Assembly (NCBI GenBank): GCA_036490715.1
Contig: DASXDL010000018.1
Location: 1 to 64,000 of the forward strand
From: FEN-1191 sp036490715
GTDB lineage: Bacteria; Pseudomonadota; Gammaproteobacteria; Steroidobacterales; Steroidobacteraceae
DNA: 64,000 bases
Reading direction: 5' to 3'
Part shown: in pieces, positions 44,961 through 53,176 of the stretch
How positions within the stretch are numbered: the first letter of the stretch is position 1
Layout: each line of letters starts with the position of its first letter
Made by a program: the position numbers and the translations under genes
Notes under the pieces: model-generated
Database searches by the model: none
What the model was told of the DNA's origin: nothing
What the model saw: only the letters and a program-made list of their open reading frames with translations

Positions 44961-45881
44961 TTATGTCGTCTCCTCGGACGGCAACTGCGTCGGCGGCGCG
45001 ATCTTCCAGCGCCGGTGAATCCAGGTCCAGTCGGCCGGATTGGCGCGAATCATCTGCTCTACCAGCCCGGCATAGCGCGCCGTGAAGCTGGCCGTATCGA
45101 GCCGCTCCCCGGCGGCGCAGATCGGTACGCAGTCGAGCTCATACTGACCGCGCGCCAGCCGTCGCATCGGTATGAAGAAGGCGGCGTAGCCGGTCAGACG
45201 CGCGATCTCTGCCGGCCCCGGATAAAACGGCGTCGGCCGTCCCAGAAAATCGACCCACTGGCGTCGACCACTGGAGGCAGGCACCTGGTCGGCGTGCAGC
45301 GCCACGCCATGCAGTTCGCCGCGCCGCCGCACCACCTCGCGCACCAGCTTTTTGGCGGCTATCAGATGGCCGCCGAAACGGCAACGCATCTTGCGCAGCT
45401 CGCGATCGAATCGGGCCGAGTGCAGCGGCTTGTAGCCAGCCTCGATCGGCACGCCCAGAAACAGCACGCAAGCCTGCAGCGTCCACTCCCAGTTGCCCTG
45501 GTGCGCACCCAGCAGCAGCACCGAGCGGCCGGCACCAGTTTCGGCCGCGACCCGCTCGACGTTGTGCATGCGCATGTGCATGCGCAATTGATCGGCCGAC
45601 AGGTCGGCCATCTTGATGAACTCGGCCGCCACCTGCGACAGGTTGCGGTAGTACTGAGTCAGCAGCGCATCGATCTGAGCGCGACCGAGCTCGGGGAAAC
45701 AGCGCTGCAGATTGTCGCGCGCCACCGCGACGCGGAAGCGAAATACGTGCCGCAGAATCCACATGATCACTGCGGTGAGCCGATACAGCGATGGCAATGA
45801 CAGGCGCGCGAGCGCCCGCAGCCACGCGGCCGGCGGCCCCAAGTCGCGCTCCTCGGGCGGCGATTCGTTCGGCTGTGACAT
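44961..45881 (-). CDS. Lipid A biosynthesis lauroyl acyltransferase LpxL/HtrB-like
   Basis: 306 residues. An N-terminal hydrophobic/basic anchor (LYRLTAVIMWILRHVFRFRV) precedes RDNLQRCFPEL, typical of LpxL. The catalytic HX4E is H127-QGNW-E132 in LLLGAHQGNWEW, and ALHADQVP with WVDFLGRPTPFYPGPAEIA gives the second and third motifs. Probably the housekeeping secondary acyltransferase for lipid A, unlike the more divergent copy in the polyene cluster. Divergent from hemJ with only 47 bases between starts. Confidence 0.92.
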   Translation of the reverse strand: MSQPNESPPEERDLGPPAAWLRALARLSLPSLYRLTAVIMWILRHVFRFRVAVARDNLQRCFPELGRAQIDALLTQYYRNLSQVAAEFIKMADLSADQLRMHMRMHNVERVAAETGAGRSVLLLGAHQGNWEWTLQACVLFLGVPIEAGYKPLHSARFDRELRKMRCRFGGHLIAAKKLVREVVRRRGELHGVALHADQVPASSGRRQWVDFLGRPTPFYPGPAEIARLTGYAAFFIPMRRLARGQYELDCVPICAAGERLDTASFTARYAGLVEQMIRANPADWTWIHRRWKIAPPTQLPSEETT

Positions 45882-45928
45882 CGGTCGGGATAGCTTAAGC
45901 GCTTCGACTCGCGCTAAGGTGCCCTATC

Positions 45929-46342
45929 ATGCTCTGGGTCAAAGCTGTGCACTTGCTGGCGGTGATCGCCTGGCTGGCGGGCCTGTTCTATCTGCCACGC
46001 ATCTTCGTGCATTACGTCGAGGGCCGCTCGCAGGGCGAGGACGTGCGCCGGCTGGTGGTGATGGCGCGCCGGCTGTCGACTTTCATGAGCATCATGGCGA
46101 TCGCCGCGTTGGCGCTCGGACTGTGGTTGTGGCTTGGCTTTCACGACGGCGGCCGCTGGTTGATGGTGAAGTTGATCTTCGTGCTGGCGCTGGTGGGTTA
46201 CCATGGCGCCTGCCAGGTGCTGCTGCGGCGGCTGCGGTCCGGCGCGCCGATGCCGAGCGCGCTGGCGCTGCGCCTGTTCAACGAGGCCGCGCTACTGATC
46301 GTGGTGCCGATCGTGTTGCTGGCGGTGATCAAGCCGTTCTGA
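45929..46342 (+). CDS. hemJ: Protoporphyrinogen IX oxidase HemJ (CopD-like)
   Basis: 137 residues with four predicted transmembrane helices. N-terminus MLWVKAVHLLAVIAWLAGLFYLPRIFVHYVE carries the conserved His and Arg/Tyr residues of HemJ; a KLIFVLALVGYHG helix holds the second conserved His. HemJ oxidises protoporphyrinogen IX with the respiratory chain as acceptor. Fits the neighbouring heme genes. A TAAGGT hexamer lies 8 bases ahead of the ATG. It ends 7 bases before the convergent hemN stop. Confidence 0.88.
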   Translation: MLWVKAVHLLAVIAWLAGLFYLPRIFVHYVEGRSQGEDVRRLVVMARRLSTFMSIMAIAALALGLWLWLGFHDGGRWLMVKLIFVLALVGYHGACQVLLRRLRSGAPMPSALALRLFNEAALLIVVPIVLLAVIKPF

Positions 46343-46349
46343 CGGCGCT

Positions 46350-47717
46350 TCACACCGTACGGCTGAACAGCGCCTTGTCGGGGGTGCGGCGCGCCAGCCG
46401 CGCATCAAACGCCATGCAGATGTTGCGCAGATAGCCGCGGCCCTTGTCGGTCACGCGGCAGCCGCTGACGCCTAGCTCGACCAGGCCGTCGGCCGCCGGC
46501 TCGGCCAGCCGCTCGGCCGCGGTGCGCAGGTAGCCGGTGAAATCGCCCGGCTCGTCCCAGCGTGTTTCCAGTCGTGTCATCAGGCGCAGGATGTGCCGGC
46601 GCAGCACCTGGTCCTCCGGGTCAAGCAGGTGCCCGCGCTGAATCGGCAGCTCGCCGGCGGCGACGCGCTCCTGATAACGCTGCAGATCCTTCTCGTTCTG
46701 CGCGAATGCATCCCCGGCATCGCCGATCGAGGACACGCCCAGGCCAATCAGCGGCCGGGTGAAGGCGGTGGTGTAGCCCATGAAATTACGATGCAGCGTG
46801 CCGGAGCGCAGCGCGCGCCACAGAGCATCGCTCTCGAGCGCGAAGTGATCCAAGCCGATCTCGCGGTAGCCCTCCTGCTGCAATCGCGCGCGCGCCAGTT
46901 CGTACAGCGCGCGCTTGTGCTCCCCGACCGGCAGATCGGCCTCGGTGAAGCGTCGCTGGCCCGGCTTGATCCACGGCACGTGCGCGTAGCCGTAGAGCGC
47001 GATGCGATCGGGGCGCAGCCGGCACACCGCATCCATGGTGGCCTCGATGCTGGCACTGGTCTGCAGCGGTAGGCCATAGATCAGATCGAAATTGACGCTG
47101 TCGAATGCCAGTACGCGCGCCGCGCGCGTGACCTCGGCCACCTGCTGCTCGCTCTGCACGCGGTTGACGATGTCCTGCACCTTGGGATCGAAGTCCTGGA
47201 CGCCCAGGCTGATGCGGCGAAAGCCGTGGCGCGCGAGCACCTGCAGCTGCTCCGCTGTGGTGACGCGCGGGTCGACTTCGATCGAGGCCACTGCCTCGGG
47301 CCGCAGGCGGATACGGCCAAACAGCCCGGCGAGCAGCGTCTGCAGCTCCTCAGGCGACAGGAACGTCGGCGTACCGCCGCCGAAATGCAGCTCGCCCACA
47401 TCGAGCGTCGCACTGCCAAGCTGCTGCAGATAAAGATCGAGCTCGCCGAGCAGCGACTGCAGATAGGGCGGCACGAACGCATGACTGCGGGTAATACGGG
47501 TGTTGCAGCCGCAGAAGGTGCACAGCGCGCGACAGAAGGGAATATGCAGATACAGTGCGGCACCGTGCTCATCGGCCTGGGCCAGCGCCGCGGCCACGTG
47601 CGCGATCCACTGCGCCGCGCTCGGCGTGCCTTCCCAGTACGGTACGGTCGGGTAGCTGGTGTAGCGCGGCCCGGCGACGTCGTACTTGGCGATCAGCGGA
47701 TCAGCCCCGGGTATCAT
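46350..47717 (-). CDS. hemN: Oxygen-independent coproporphyrinogen III oxidase HemN
   Basis: 455 residues, full HemN length. Radical-SAM enzyme converting coproporphyrinogen III to protoporphyrinogen IX. The [4Fe-4S] motif is HIPFCRALCTFCGCN (CxxxCxxC with the HemN-specific extra Cys), preceded by the diagnostic PRYTSYPT. GELHFGGGTPTFL is the glycine-rich SAM motif, and the HemN C-terminal domain with NFMGYTT is present, which separates it from HemW. The ATG at 47717 overlaps the hemE stop (ATGA); the longer frame would overlap hemE by 88 bases. Last gene of the heme operon. Confidence 0.96.
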   Translation of the reverse strand: MIPGADPLIAKYDVAGPRYTSYPTVPYWEGTPSAAQWIAHVAAALAQADEHGAALYLHIPFCRALCTFCGCNTRITRSHAFVPPYLQSLLGELDLYLQQLGSATLDVGELHFGGGTPTFLSPEELQTLLAGLFGRIRLRPEAVASIEVDPRVTTAEQLQVLARHGFRRISLGVQDFDPKVQDIVNRVQSEQQVAEVTRAARVLAFDSVNFDLIYGLPLQTSASIEATMDAVCRLRPDRIALYGYAHVPWIKPGQRRFTEADLPVGEHKRALYELARARLQQEGYREIGLDHFALESDALWRALRSGTLHRNFMGYTTAFTRPLIGLGVSSIGDAGDAFAQNEKDLQRYQERVAAGELPIQRGHLLDPEDQVLRRHILRLMTRLETRWDEPGDFTGYLRTAAERLAEPAADGLVELGVSGCRVTDKGRGYLRNICMAFDARLARRTPDKALFSRTV

Positions 47718-48769
47718 CCGAACATCTCCCGCTGCACTCTCAGCACCAGTCGAATATTGTCCTCGGGCGTGGTCTGCAGCACGCCGTGCCCTAGACCACA
47801 CACCCAGGCGGCGCGCGTCGCCGCCGGCAGCGTCAGCACCCGGGCAAACACCTCGCGCACGCGCGCTTCAAGTTCCTGCGACGGCAGCAGCAGCCACTGC
47901 GGATCGAGGTTCCCCTGCACGCTCCAGCGCGTGCCCAGTGAGCGCAGCGCTTCGCGCAGATCGTGCCGCCAGTCGATACCCAGGCACTGCAGGTCGAGCC
48001 CCTGCAGCGCCTCCCAATGCGATGGCCCGGTATCACGCGAGTAATACACCAGCGGGGTATGGGGGCAGCGGGCACGAAACGCGCGCATCACGGCCGCCAG
48101 CGGCGGCACCGCGCTGCGCGCGTAACGCTCCGGGCTGAGAATACCGGCGGCGGTGTCAAAGATTGCCACGCAATCGGCGCCGGCATCGGCCTGCAGCGCC
48201 ATGTTCGCGGCCAGCAGTTCGCATAGACGCTCGTTGAAGCCCTCGTACAGGCCGTCATCCAGTCCGATCACGCCCTCGCGCTCGAAGCCCTGGTGCGATC
48301 CGGCCACCGCATAGGCGTACAGCGTGAACGGACCGCCGACAAAACCGATCAGCGAGCGATCCGAGGGCAAGCGGGCCCGCAGCCGCGCGATGGCTTCGGC
48401 CTGAAATGCCATGCGGGTGGCGCGCGCCGCTCCGCCCCGCAGCCTCGCCAGGTCGGCAACTTCGCGCAGATGCCAGTCCAGCTTCGGACCGGGCGCGTAG
48501 CTTAGCCCCATGCCCATCGCTTCCAGCGGAAATAGCAGATCGGAAAACAGGATCGCGGCATCGAAGTCGAAGTCCTCAATCGGCCCTAAGGTCACGGCCA
48601 CGGCCAGATCTGGCCGCTTGCACAGCTGCATGAAATCGTGACGGGCGCGCAGCCGCTGGTAGTGGCGGTGGTAGCGTCCGGCTTGGCGCATGAACCACAC
48701 CGGCGGGCGGCCGCGATTACGGCGCGTCAGCGCCTGCTGCAGCAGCGAATCGGTCGGCGGCTCACTCAC
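47714..48769 (-). CDS. hemE: Uroporphyrinogen decarboxylase HemE
   Basis: 351 residues. Motifs: VWFMRQAGRYH near the N-terminus, where the Arg/Gln/Ala/Gly/Arg residues bind substrate carboxylates; the Asp-containing AAILFSDLLFPLEAMG; FVGGPFTLYAY and QGNLDPQWLL. Decarboxylates the four acetate groups of uroporphyrinogen III. GTG start at 48769 (or a second GTG nearby), overlapping the response regulator by 8 bases, so the regulator and hemE are co-transcribed. The C-terminus (GLGHGVLQTTPEDN) is canonical. Confidence 0.97.
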   Translation of the reverse strand: MSEPPTDSLLQQALTRRNRGRPPVWFMRQAGRYHRHYQRLRARHDFMQLCKRPDLAVAVTLGPIEDFDFDAAILFSDLLFPLEAMGMGLSYAPGPKLDWHLREVADLARLRGGAARATRMAFQAEAIARLRARLPSDRSLIGFVGGPFTLYAYAVAGSHQGFEREGVIGLDDGLYEGFNERLCELLAANMALQADAGADCVAIFDTAAGILSPERYARSAVPPLAAVMRAFRARCPHTPLVYYSRDTGPSHWEALQGLDLQCLGIDWRHDLREALRSLGTRWSVQGNLDPQWLLLPSQELEARVREVFARVLTLPAATRAAWVCGLGHGVLQTTPEDNIRLVLRVQREMFG

Positions 48770-49475
48770 GTTGGATCTCGGTCAAGAGGTAGCCGACGCC
48801 GCGGATGCTGCGGATGATGCGCGGATCGGCCGGGTCGAACTCGATCAGCTTGCGCAGCCGCACGATGAAGTTGTCGACCGTGCGCGAGGTCGGAAACTCA
48901 TCGGTGGACCAGGCCCGATCGAGGATCTCATCGCGGCTCACCGCCCTGCCGACGCGCTCGGCCAGCAGCCGCAGCACGGCACACTCCTTGTGGGTGAGCG
49001 CCACCGACTCGGCGTCCACCGTGGCCGCGAAGCGCTCGAAGTCCACCACCGCCCGGCCGATGTGCACCCGACCGCGCATCTCGCCAGGCACCCGCACCAG
49101 TTCCTGCGCGCGCTTGAGGCTGTTGTGGATGCGCAGCAGCAGTTCGCGGAAGTGAAACGGCTTGCCGACGTAGTCGTCGGCGCCCAGTTCCAGACCGTGG
49201 ATGCGATCTTCCGCGGCGGCGTGGGCGGTCAGGAAGATGATGGCGGTGGCCGGTGCCTGCGTGCGCAGCAGCCGTGCGAACTCGAAGCCATTGCCGTCGG
49301 GCAGCCCCACATCCAGCAGCGCCAGATCGAAGGCAGCGCTGCCGAGTGCGCGCCTTGCGCTGGCGAGCGACTCTGCCACCTGCACCTGGAATCCCTCGGC
49401 CCGTAGCCGTTCCGCCAGCGTCTCGGCGACGTTGCGCTCGTCCTCGAGCAACAGCAGCCGGCCGGCGCCACTCAT
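48762..49475 (-). CDS. OmpR-family response regulator within the heme operon
   Basis: 237 residues. Receiver domain with ED acid pair, phospho-acceptor D55 in LALLDVGLPDGNGF, T at FLTAH and K105 in VGKPFHF. The C-terminal winged-helix DNA-binding domain contains LTHKECAVLRLLAERVGRAVSRDEIL and the recognition helix SRTVDNFIVRLRKL, the standard OmpR/PhoB type. ATGA overlap with the kinase gene upstream and 8-base overlap with hemE downstream. Probably regulates heme or envelope genes; direct targets cannot be read from sequence. Confidence 0.92.
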   Translation of the reverse strand: MSGAGRLLLLEDERNVAETLAERLRAEGFQVQVAESLASARRALGSAAFDLALLDVGLPDGNGFEFARLLRTQAPATAIIFLTAHAAAEDRIHGLELGADDYVGKPFHFRELLLRIHNSLKRAQELVRVPGEMRGRVHIGRAVVDFERFAATVDAESVALTHKECAVLRLLAERVGRAVSRDEILDRAWSTDEFPTSRTVDNFIVRLRKLIEFDPADPRIIRSIRGVGYLLTEIQRE

Positions 49476-50443
49476 GCCGCCACCGGCAGCCACAGCTCGC
49501 AGTGAAAACCCTCGCCCGGTGCGGTATCGAACGCCGCCCGGCCGCCCATGCGCTGCATCAACCGGCGTACCAGGTACAGGCCGACGCCGGCCCCATGCGA
49601 GGCGCTGCCGCGCCCGAATAGGCGGCCAAGTGGTCCGGTCCCAGCCGCCACGCCGCGGCCGTTGTCCTGGTACTCGAGCACCACGAACTGGGGGCGCCGG
49701 CTCGCCGTCAGCCGCACGCTGACCGGATCGATCTGCGAGTGGCGCACCGAGTTCTCGACCAGATTGCGCAGGATCAATTGCAGCGCGGCCGCGTCGGCCT
49801 GCACCGGCGGCAGATCCGGCTCGACGTGCGCTCGCACATCCACGCGCGCGCCATGCGCTGCGGCGATGTCGGGCAACGCGCGCTGCAGCCACGTGGGCAG
49901 CGGCAATTCCTGCTCGGACAGCCCGCCGCCGCCTTCGATACGCGCCAGCTCGAGCGTCTTATCGATCTGGGATTCCAGCCGGTGCGAGTCCTCGAGCAGC
50001 CGCCGTGCCAGCTCGGCACGCTGATCGCCCTCGGCGATCGCCTCGGCCTGCAGCCGGATGCTGGTCAGCGGCGTGCGCAGCTCGTGCGTCACCGAGGCGA
50101 AGAATGCCTGCATGCTGCGGGCACGGCGCTGTTCGCGCCAGTACAGCCACGCCAGCAGCAGCGATACCACCAGCAACAGCGCCAGAAAGGTACTGGACTC
50201 GCCCACCAGCATCAGGCGCGTACGCGCCCACTGCGCGGCGGCGCTGGCCGCCGCGCCGCTCTGGTCATCACCCTTGAGCGCCTGCAGCGCAGCGATCTGG
50301 CGCGCCTGGCGGCCGATCACGGTGGCCCACCACGCCACGAGCGCGAACTGCAGGGCCAGCCACACGGCCACGGCGCCCGCGACCAGCGCGGTGCGTCGCA
50401 TCGGCGCGATGCTCAGCGAGCCCTGGCCGGCGTTGCGACTCAC
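49472..50443 (-). CDS. Sensor histidine kinase within the heme operon
   Basis: 323 residues. Two transmembrane helices (about 19-41 and 84-102) flank a very small periplasmic loop of about 40 residues, so the signal is probably intramembrane or small-molecule. H-box ASVTHELRTPLTSIR with H120, N-box LILRNLVENSVRHS, G1 YQDNGRGVA and G2 GAGVGLYLVRRLM. Start taken as GTG at 50443, which makes a GTGA overlap with the hemC-hemD gene; an ATG at 50455 is possible. Cognate regulator follows by ATGA overlap. Confidence 0.88.
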   Translation of the reverse strand: MSRNAGQGSLSIAPMRRTALVAGAVAVWLALQFALVAWWATVIGRQARQIAALQALKGDDQSGAAASAAAQWARTRLMLVGESSTFLALLLVVSLLLAWLYWREQRRARSMQAFFASVTHELRTPLTSIRLQAEAIAEGDQRAELARRLLEDSHRLESQIDKTLELARIEGGGGLSEQELPLPTWLQRALPDIAAAHGARVDVRAHVEPDLPPVQADAAALQLILRNLVENSVRHSQIDPVSVRLTASRRPQFVVLEYQDNGRGVAAGTGPLGRLFGRGSASHGAGVGLYLVRRLMQRMGGRAAFDTAPGEGFHCELWLPVAA

Positions 50444-52011
50444 AGACCCAACCATTGGCGCCAGTGCGCGGCTTGCGGGAACACCCGCAGATTCTGCACG
50501 CCGGCGCGGCATAAGTGCTCGTGAGTGCGACCCGGGCCGCAGGCGTGCTGCGCCTTGCCGCCGACGCTCTTGCCCCAGCGCTCAAACTGCGCTCCGCTCG
50601 ACCAGAACAGGTGCGTGGCCTCGGCGGGCGGTGCGCCCGCCGCCGCCGCGGGCGGCGACGGCGCGTGCCGGTAGGTCGCGATCACCTCACGGGCAGGCCA
50701 GCCGGCCACCGCGTCCTGGTGGGTGAACACCGTCCAACGACCCATCGGTGGCAGCTGCAGCAGTGGTTCGGCCAGTAACGGCGCGAGCGCGGCAAAGCCC
50801 AGCCCATCGGCGCTGCCATCGACCCAGACGCCGCGCGCGGCCAGCGCGCGCCAGGTGGCGGTGCCGGGAACCCAGATGGGGGCGCCGCCGTGGATCGGCG
50901 GCGGCAGGCTGTCGGGCCAGGCCCATTGGTGGGCCACGAATACGGCGGCGGCGGTCTCGAGGCATTCGGCCGCGTGCCGAATACCGGCAGCCACAGGCTC
51001 GCCAACGGCGCGCTCCGCCTGGCTGCCGTCCCAGGCGCGGATGGCACCCTTCGCAGGCAGCAGTGGGGGTTCAGGGCTCCAGCGCGGCGGCGGGGAATTC
51101 TGGCCGGCATCGGCGTCATCGCCGGAGCGTTCGTACATCAGTGCGCCCAGCCCGGGGAGCTCGATCTGGGTGGCGCCAAAGCGCTGCTGACAGCCACCGC
51201 CGCGCACGGCCAGCAGCGCGCGCTCGGCCGCGACCGCCTGGCGCGTGGACGGATCATCCAAGGCCGCCAGCAGTGCCGCGGTCGGCGCATCGTCCAGCCG
51301 GCATTCGAGCGCCAGCGCTCCCTGGGCAGGGGCGGCCGGACATGCCGACAGTGGTAGCAGCATGTGCGGCAGCGGCGCGAACAGCTGGCGCAGCAGCGCC
51401 TGACCCGCGCCATCGCTCCACAGGCGCGCTAGACCCGCGAACGCCAGCACGATGCCATCCAGGTGACGGGCGGATCCGCGCGGTTCGTGCAGCCGCCGCA
51501 GGCGCGTGTCGACGTTGCCGCGCAGCTCATGCAGCGACACCCGCGGCGGCGAGCGATCCTCCGCGCGACACTGTGGCAGTACCTGCTGCAGAAACCCCGG
51601 CACGAAGCTGGCGCGCCGCGGCGAGGAGCTGCCGATACGCAGCTCGTGACCGGCCTCCAGCCGCTCCGGCACGTCGTGCGCAAACACCACCAGATCGTGA
51701 GGCCACTGGCGGCGTGGCACCGCGGCCAATCGCAGTTTGGCCGTGCGATCTAGGCTCAGATCCTTGTAGGAGTGCACGGTGAAATCGACGCGGCCGTCGA
51801 GCAGCGCGGCGTCGAGCTCATCGGTGAAGAATTCCTTGCCCTCGACGCCCGCCAGCGGGATGTCGAGCAGACGATCACCGCGGGTATCGATGCCGATCAA
51901 TTCGATCGATAGATCCGGGTGCAACTGCTGCAGCTGCGCTGCCACCGCCGCGCTTTGAGCGCGGGCCAGGAGCGAGCGGCGCGTGCCGAGCTTCAGTGCC
52001 CGCAGCGCCAT
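50440..52011 (-). CDS. HemC-HemD-like fusion: hydroxymethylbilane synthase with C-terminal uroporphyrinogen III synthase-like domain
   Basis: 523 residues, about 210 longer than HemC alone. N-terminal HMBS domain (about 1-290): GTRRSLLARAQSA, IDTRGDR, KEFFTDELDAALLDGRVDFTVHSYKDLS with catalytic D84, ELRGNVDTRLRRL, CPAAPAQGALALE, and C274 in GGGCQQRFGA as the dipyrromethane-cofactor Cys. Deviations include VHSYKD for VHSMKD. The tail (about 340-523) shows HemD-like features: IWVPGTATWRALAARG, REVIATYRHAP, LFWSSGAQFERW and CGPGRTHEHLCRAGV. It likely makes uroporphyrinogen III from porphobilinogen in one chain, if the HemD part is active. ATG 52011 lies 3 bases after hemA. Confidence 0.85.
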   Translation of the reverse strand: MALRALKLGTRRSLLARAQSAAVAAQLQQLHPDLSIELIGIDTRGDRLLDIPLAGVEGKEFFTDELDAALLDGRVDFTVHSYKDLSLDRTAKLRLAAVPRRQWPHDLVVFAHDVPERLEAGHELRIGSSSPRRASFVPGFLQQVLPQCRAEDRSPPRVSLHELRGNVDTRLRRLHEPRGSARHLDGIVLAFAGLARLWSDGAGQALLRQLFAPLPHMLLPLSACPAAPAQGALALECRLDDAPTAALLAALDDPSTRQAVAAERALLAVRGGGCQQRFGATQIELPGLGALMYERSGDDADAGQNSPPPRWSPEPPLLPAKGAIRAWDGSQAERAVGEPVAAGIRHAAECLETAAAVFVAHQWAWPDSLPPPIHGGAPIWVPGTATWRALAARGVWVDGSADGLGFAALAPLLAEPLLQLPPMGRWTVFTHQDAVAGWPAREVIATYRHAPSPPAAAAGAPPAEATHLFWSSGAQFERWGKSVGGKAQHACGPGRTHEHLCRAGVQNLRVFPQAAHWRQWLGL

Positions 52012-52014
52012 GGG

Positions 52015-53004
52015 TCAAAGAGAATCGAAGGCTGCCAGGTCTTCCCAGCTGTGCGGGTGCGAGGCGCTGGCGCCCAGGGCGCGCAGCGTGGCCTTTTCCT
52101 GGCAGGCACGGCGGGCGCGCTCGAATTGGCGCCGACGGTGCTCGGACTGTGCCCGCAACATATCAAACAGCGTACCCAGACTGACCAGCTCGGGCAGCGC
52201 GTTCCAGGGCGCACTATCGGCGCTCTCCAGTCCCAGATGGATCACCCGGCCGGCGCGGTCGATGCGCTCATGCCAGGCGGCGATGCGCGCGGCATCCTGC
52301 GACGGCTCGCCGGGTACGCACACCACGACGTTGCGAGCGGCGCGCCAGGCCGCCAGCTCGCCCTGCTGCCCACCTTCGATGAGGCGCACGGGGCGCGACG
52401 GCTCGCGCTTGGCCAGCTCGCGCGACAGCTCCAGCGCGCGCTCGGCGGTCCGATTCCACAACCACAGTTCCGATCCGGGCAGCCACGGCGCCACCGACTG
52501 CGCCAGCTGACCGGCCCCGATCAGAAGCGTCGGGCCGTCGCCGGCCAAATCGCCCAGCAGACGGCGGGTCTGTGAACCGTAGGAGGCGCTGCCCAGATGA
52601 CTCAGGTGCTGCGCCCGGACCGCCTTGGCATCCTGGAACAGCCACTGCATCCATGGCGACAGCGAGCGCGCGAGCGCCGCGTCCTGCTCGGAAAATTCGC
52701 GCCAGCGGGCTTTGATCTGACCGAAGATCTCGGTCTCGGCGACCAGCTTGCTCTCAAGGCCGCTGGCGAAGCGCAGCAGAAACGCGTACGCCGACTCGCC
52801 ACTGTAACTCTCGAGCGCGCCATCATCGGGAATCTGCTGACGCGCGCCCTCGGCGGCCTGGGCGCCCGTCGCGTCGAAGATGGCGACCCGGCGCTGACAG
52901 GTGTCGATGACAAATCGGTCGACCCGGGGGCTGCACTCAGCAGCAGCCGCGCCCGCCAGCCGCGCAGCGCGCCAATGCAGCACCCTGAGATCGCTCAGTT
53001 CCAC
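52015..53004 (-). CDS. hemA: Divergent, short glutamyl-tRNA reductase-like protein (HemA)
   Basis: 329 residues, roughly 90 shorter than usual HemA. The catalytic Cys is C36 in IDTCQRRVAIFD, where canonical HemA has TCNRTE. GLESKLVAETEIFGQIKARW corresponds to the canonical GLDSxxxGExQIxGQxK with several changes. The NADPH domain has LLIGAGQLAQSVAPWL and LWNRTAERA. After a start of the spinal helix (LFDMLRAQSEHRRRQFERAR) the protein ends, so the C-terminal dimerisation domain appears missing. GTG start at 53004, with a GATAGT hexamer 9 bases upstream. First gene of the heme operon. A specialised paralogue cannot be excluded. Confidence 0.85.
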   Translation of the reverse strand: MELSDLRVLHWRAARLAGAAAAECSPRVDRFVIDTCQRRVAIFDATGAQAAEGARQQIPDDGALESYSGESAYAFLLRFASGLESKLVAETEIFGQIKARWREFSEQDAALARSLSPWMQWLFQDAKAVRAQHLSHLGSASYGSQTRRLLGDLAGDGPTLLIGAGQLAQSVAPWLPGSELWLWNRTAERALELSRELAKREPSRPVRLIEGGQQGELAAWRAARNVVVCVPGEPSQDAARIAAWHERIDRAGRVIHLGLESADSAPWNALPELVSLGTLFDMLRAQSEHRRRQFERARRACQEKATLRALGASASHPHSWEDLAAFDSL

Positions 53005-53013
53005 GCGCGGCAG

Positions 53014-53019
53014 ACTATC
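53014..53019 (-). promoter_or_regulatory. -10-like element (GATAGT) before hemA
   Basis: On the minus strand GC-GATAGT-CTGCCGCGC precedes the GTG start by 9 bases. It fits the near-leaderless pattern of this window. The 172-base gap up to galM contains no other clear feature. Confidence 0.3.
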
Positions 53020-53176
53020 GCGGGGCCTTCGCTGAGTGTCATGGCCGTGTCACCGGGGGTCGCGGCTCGATCCCGGCCGCACACATCTGTGACCTAGCGC
53101 GGCCACCTTCAGCGCGCCGTGGGCCCGCGCCGGCGACGGACTCCAAGTCCTTGATTGGACATAATCACTGCGCCCG

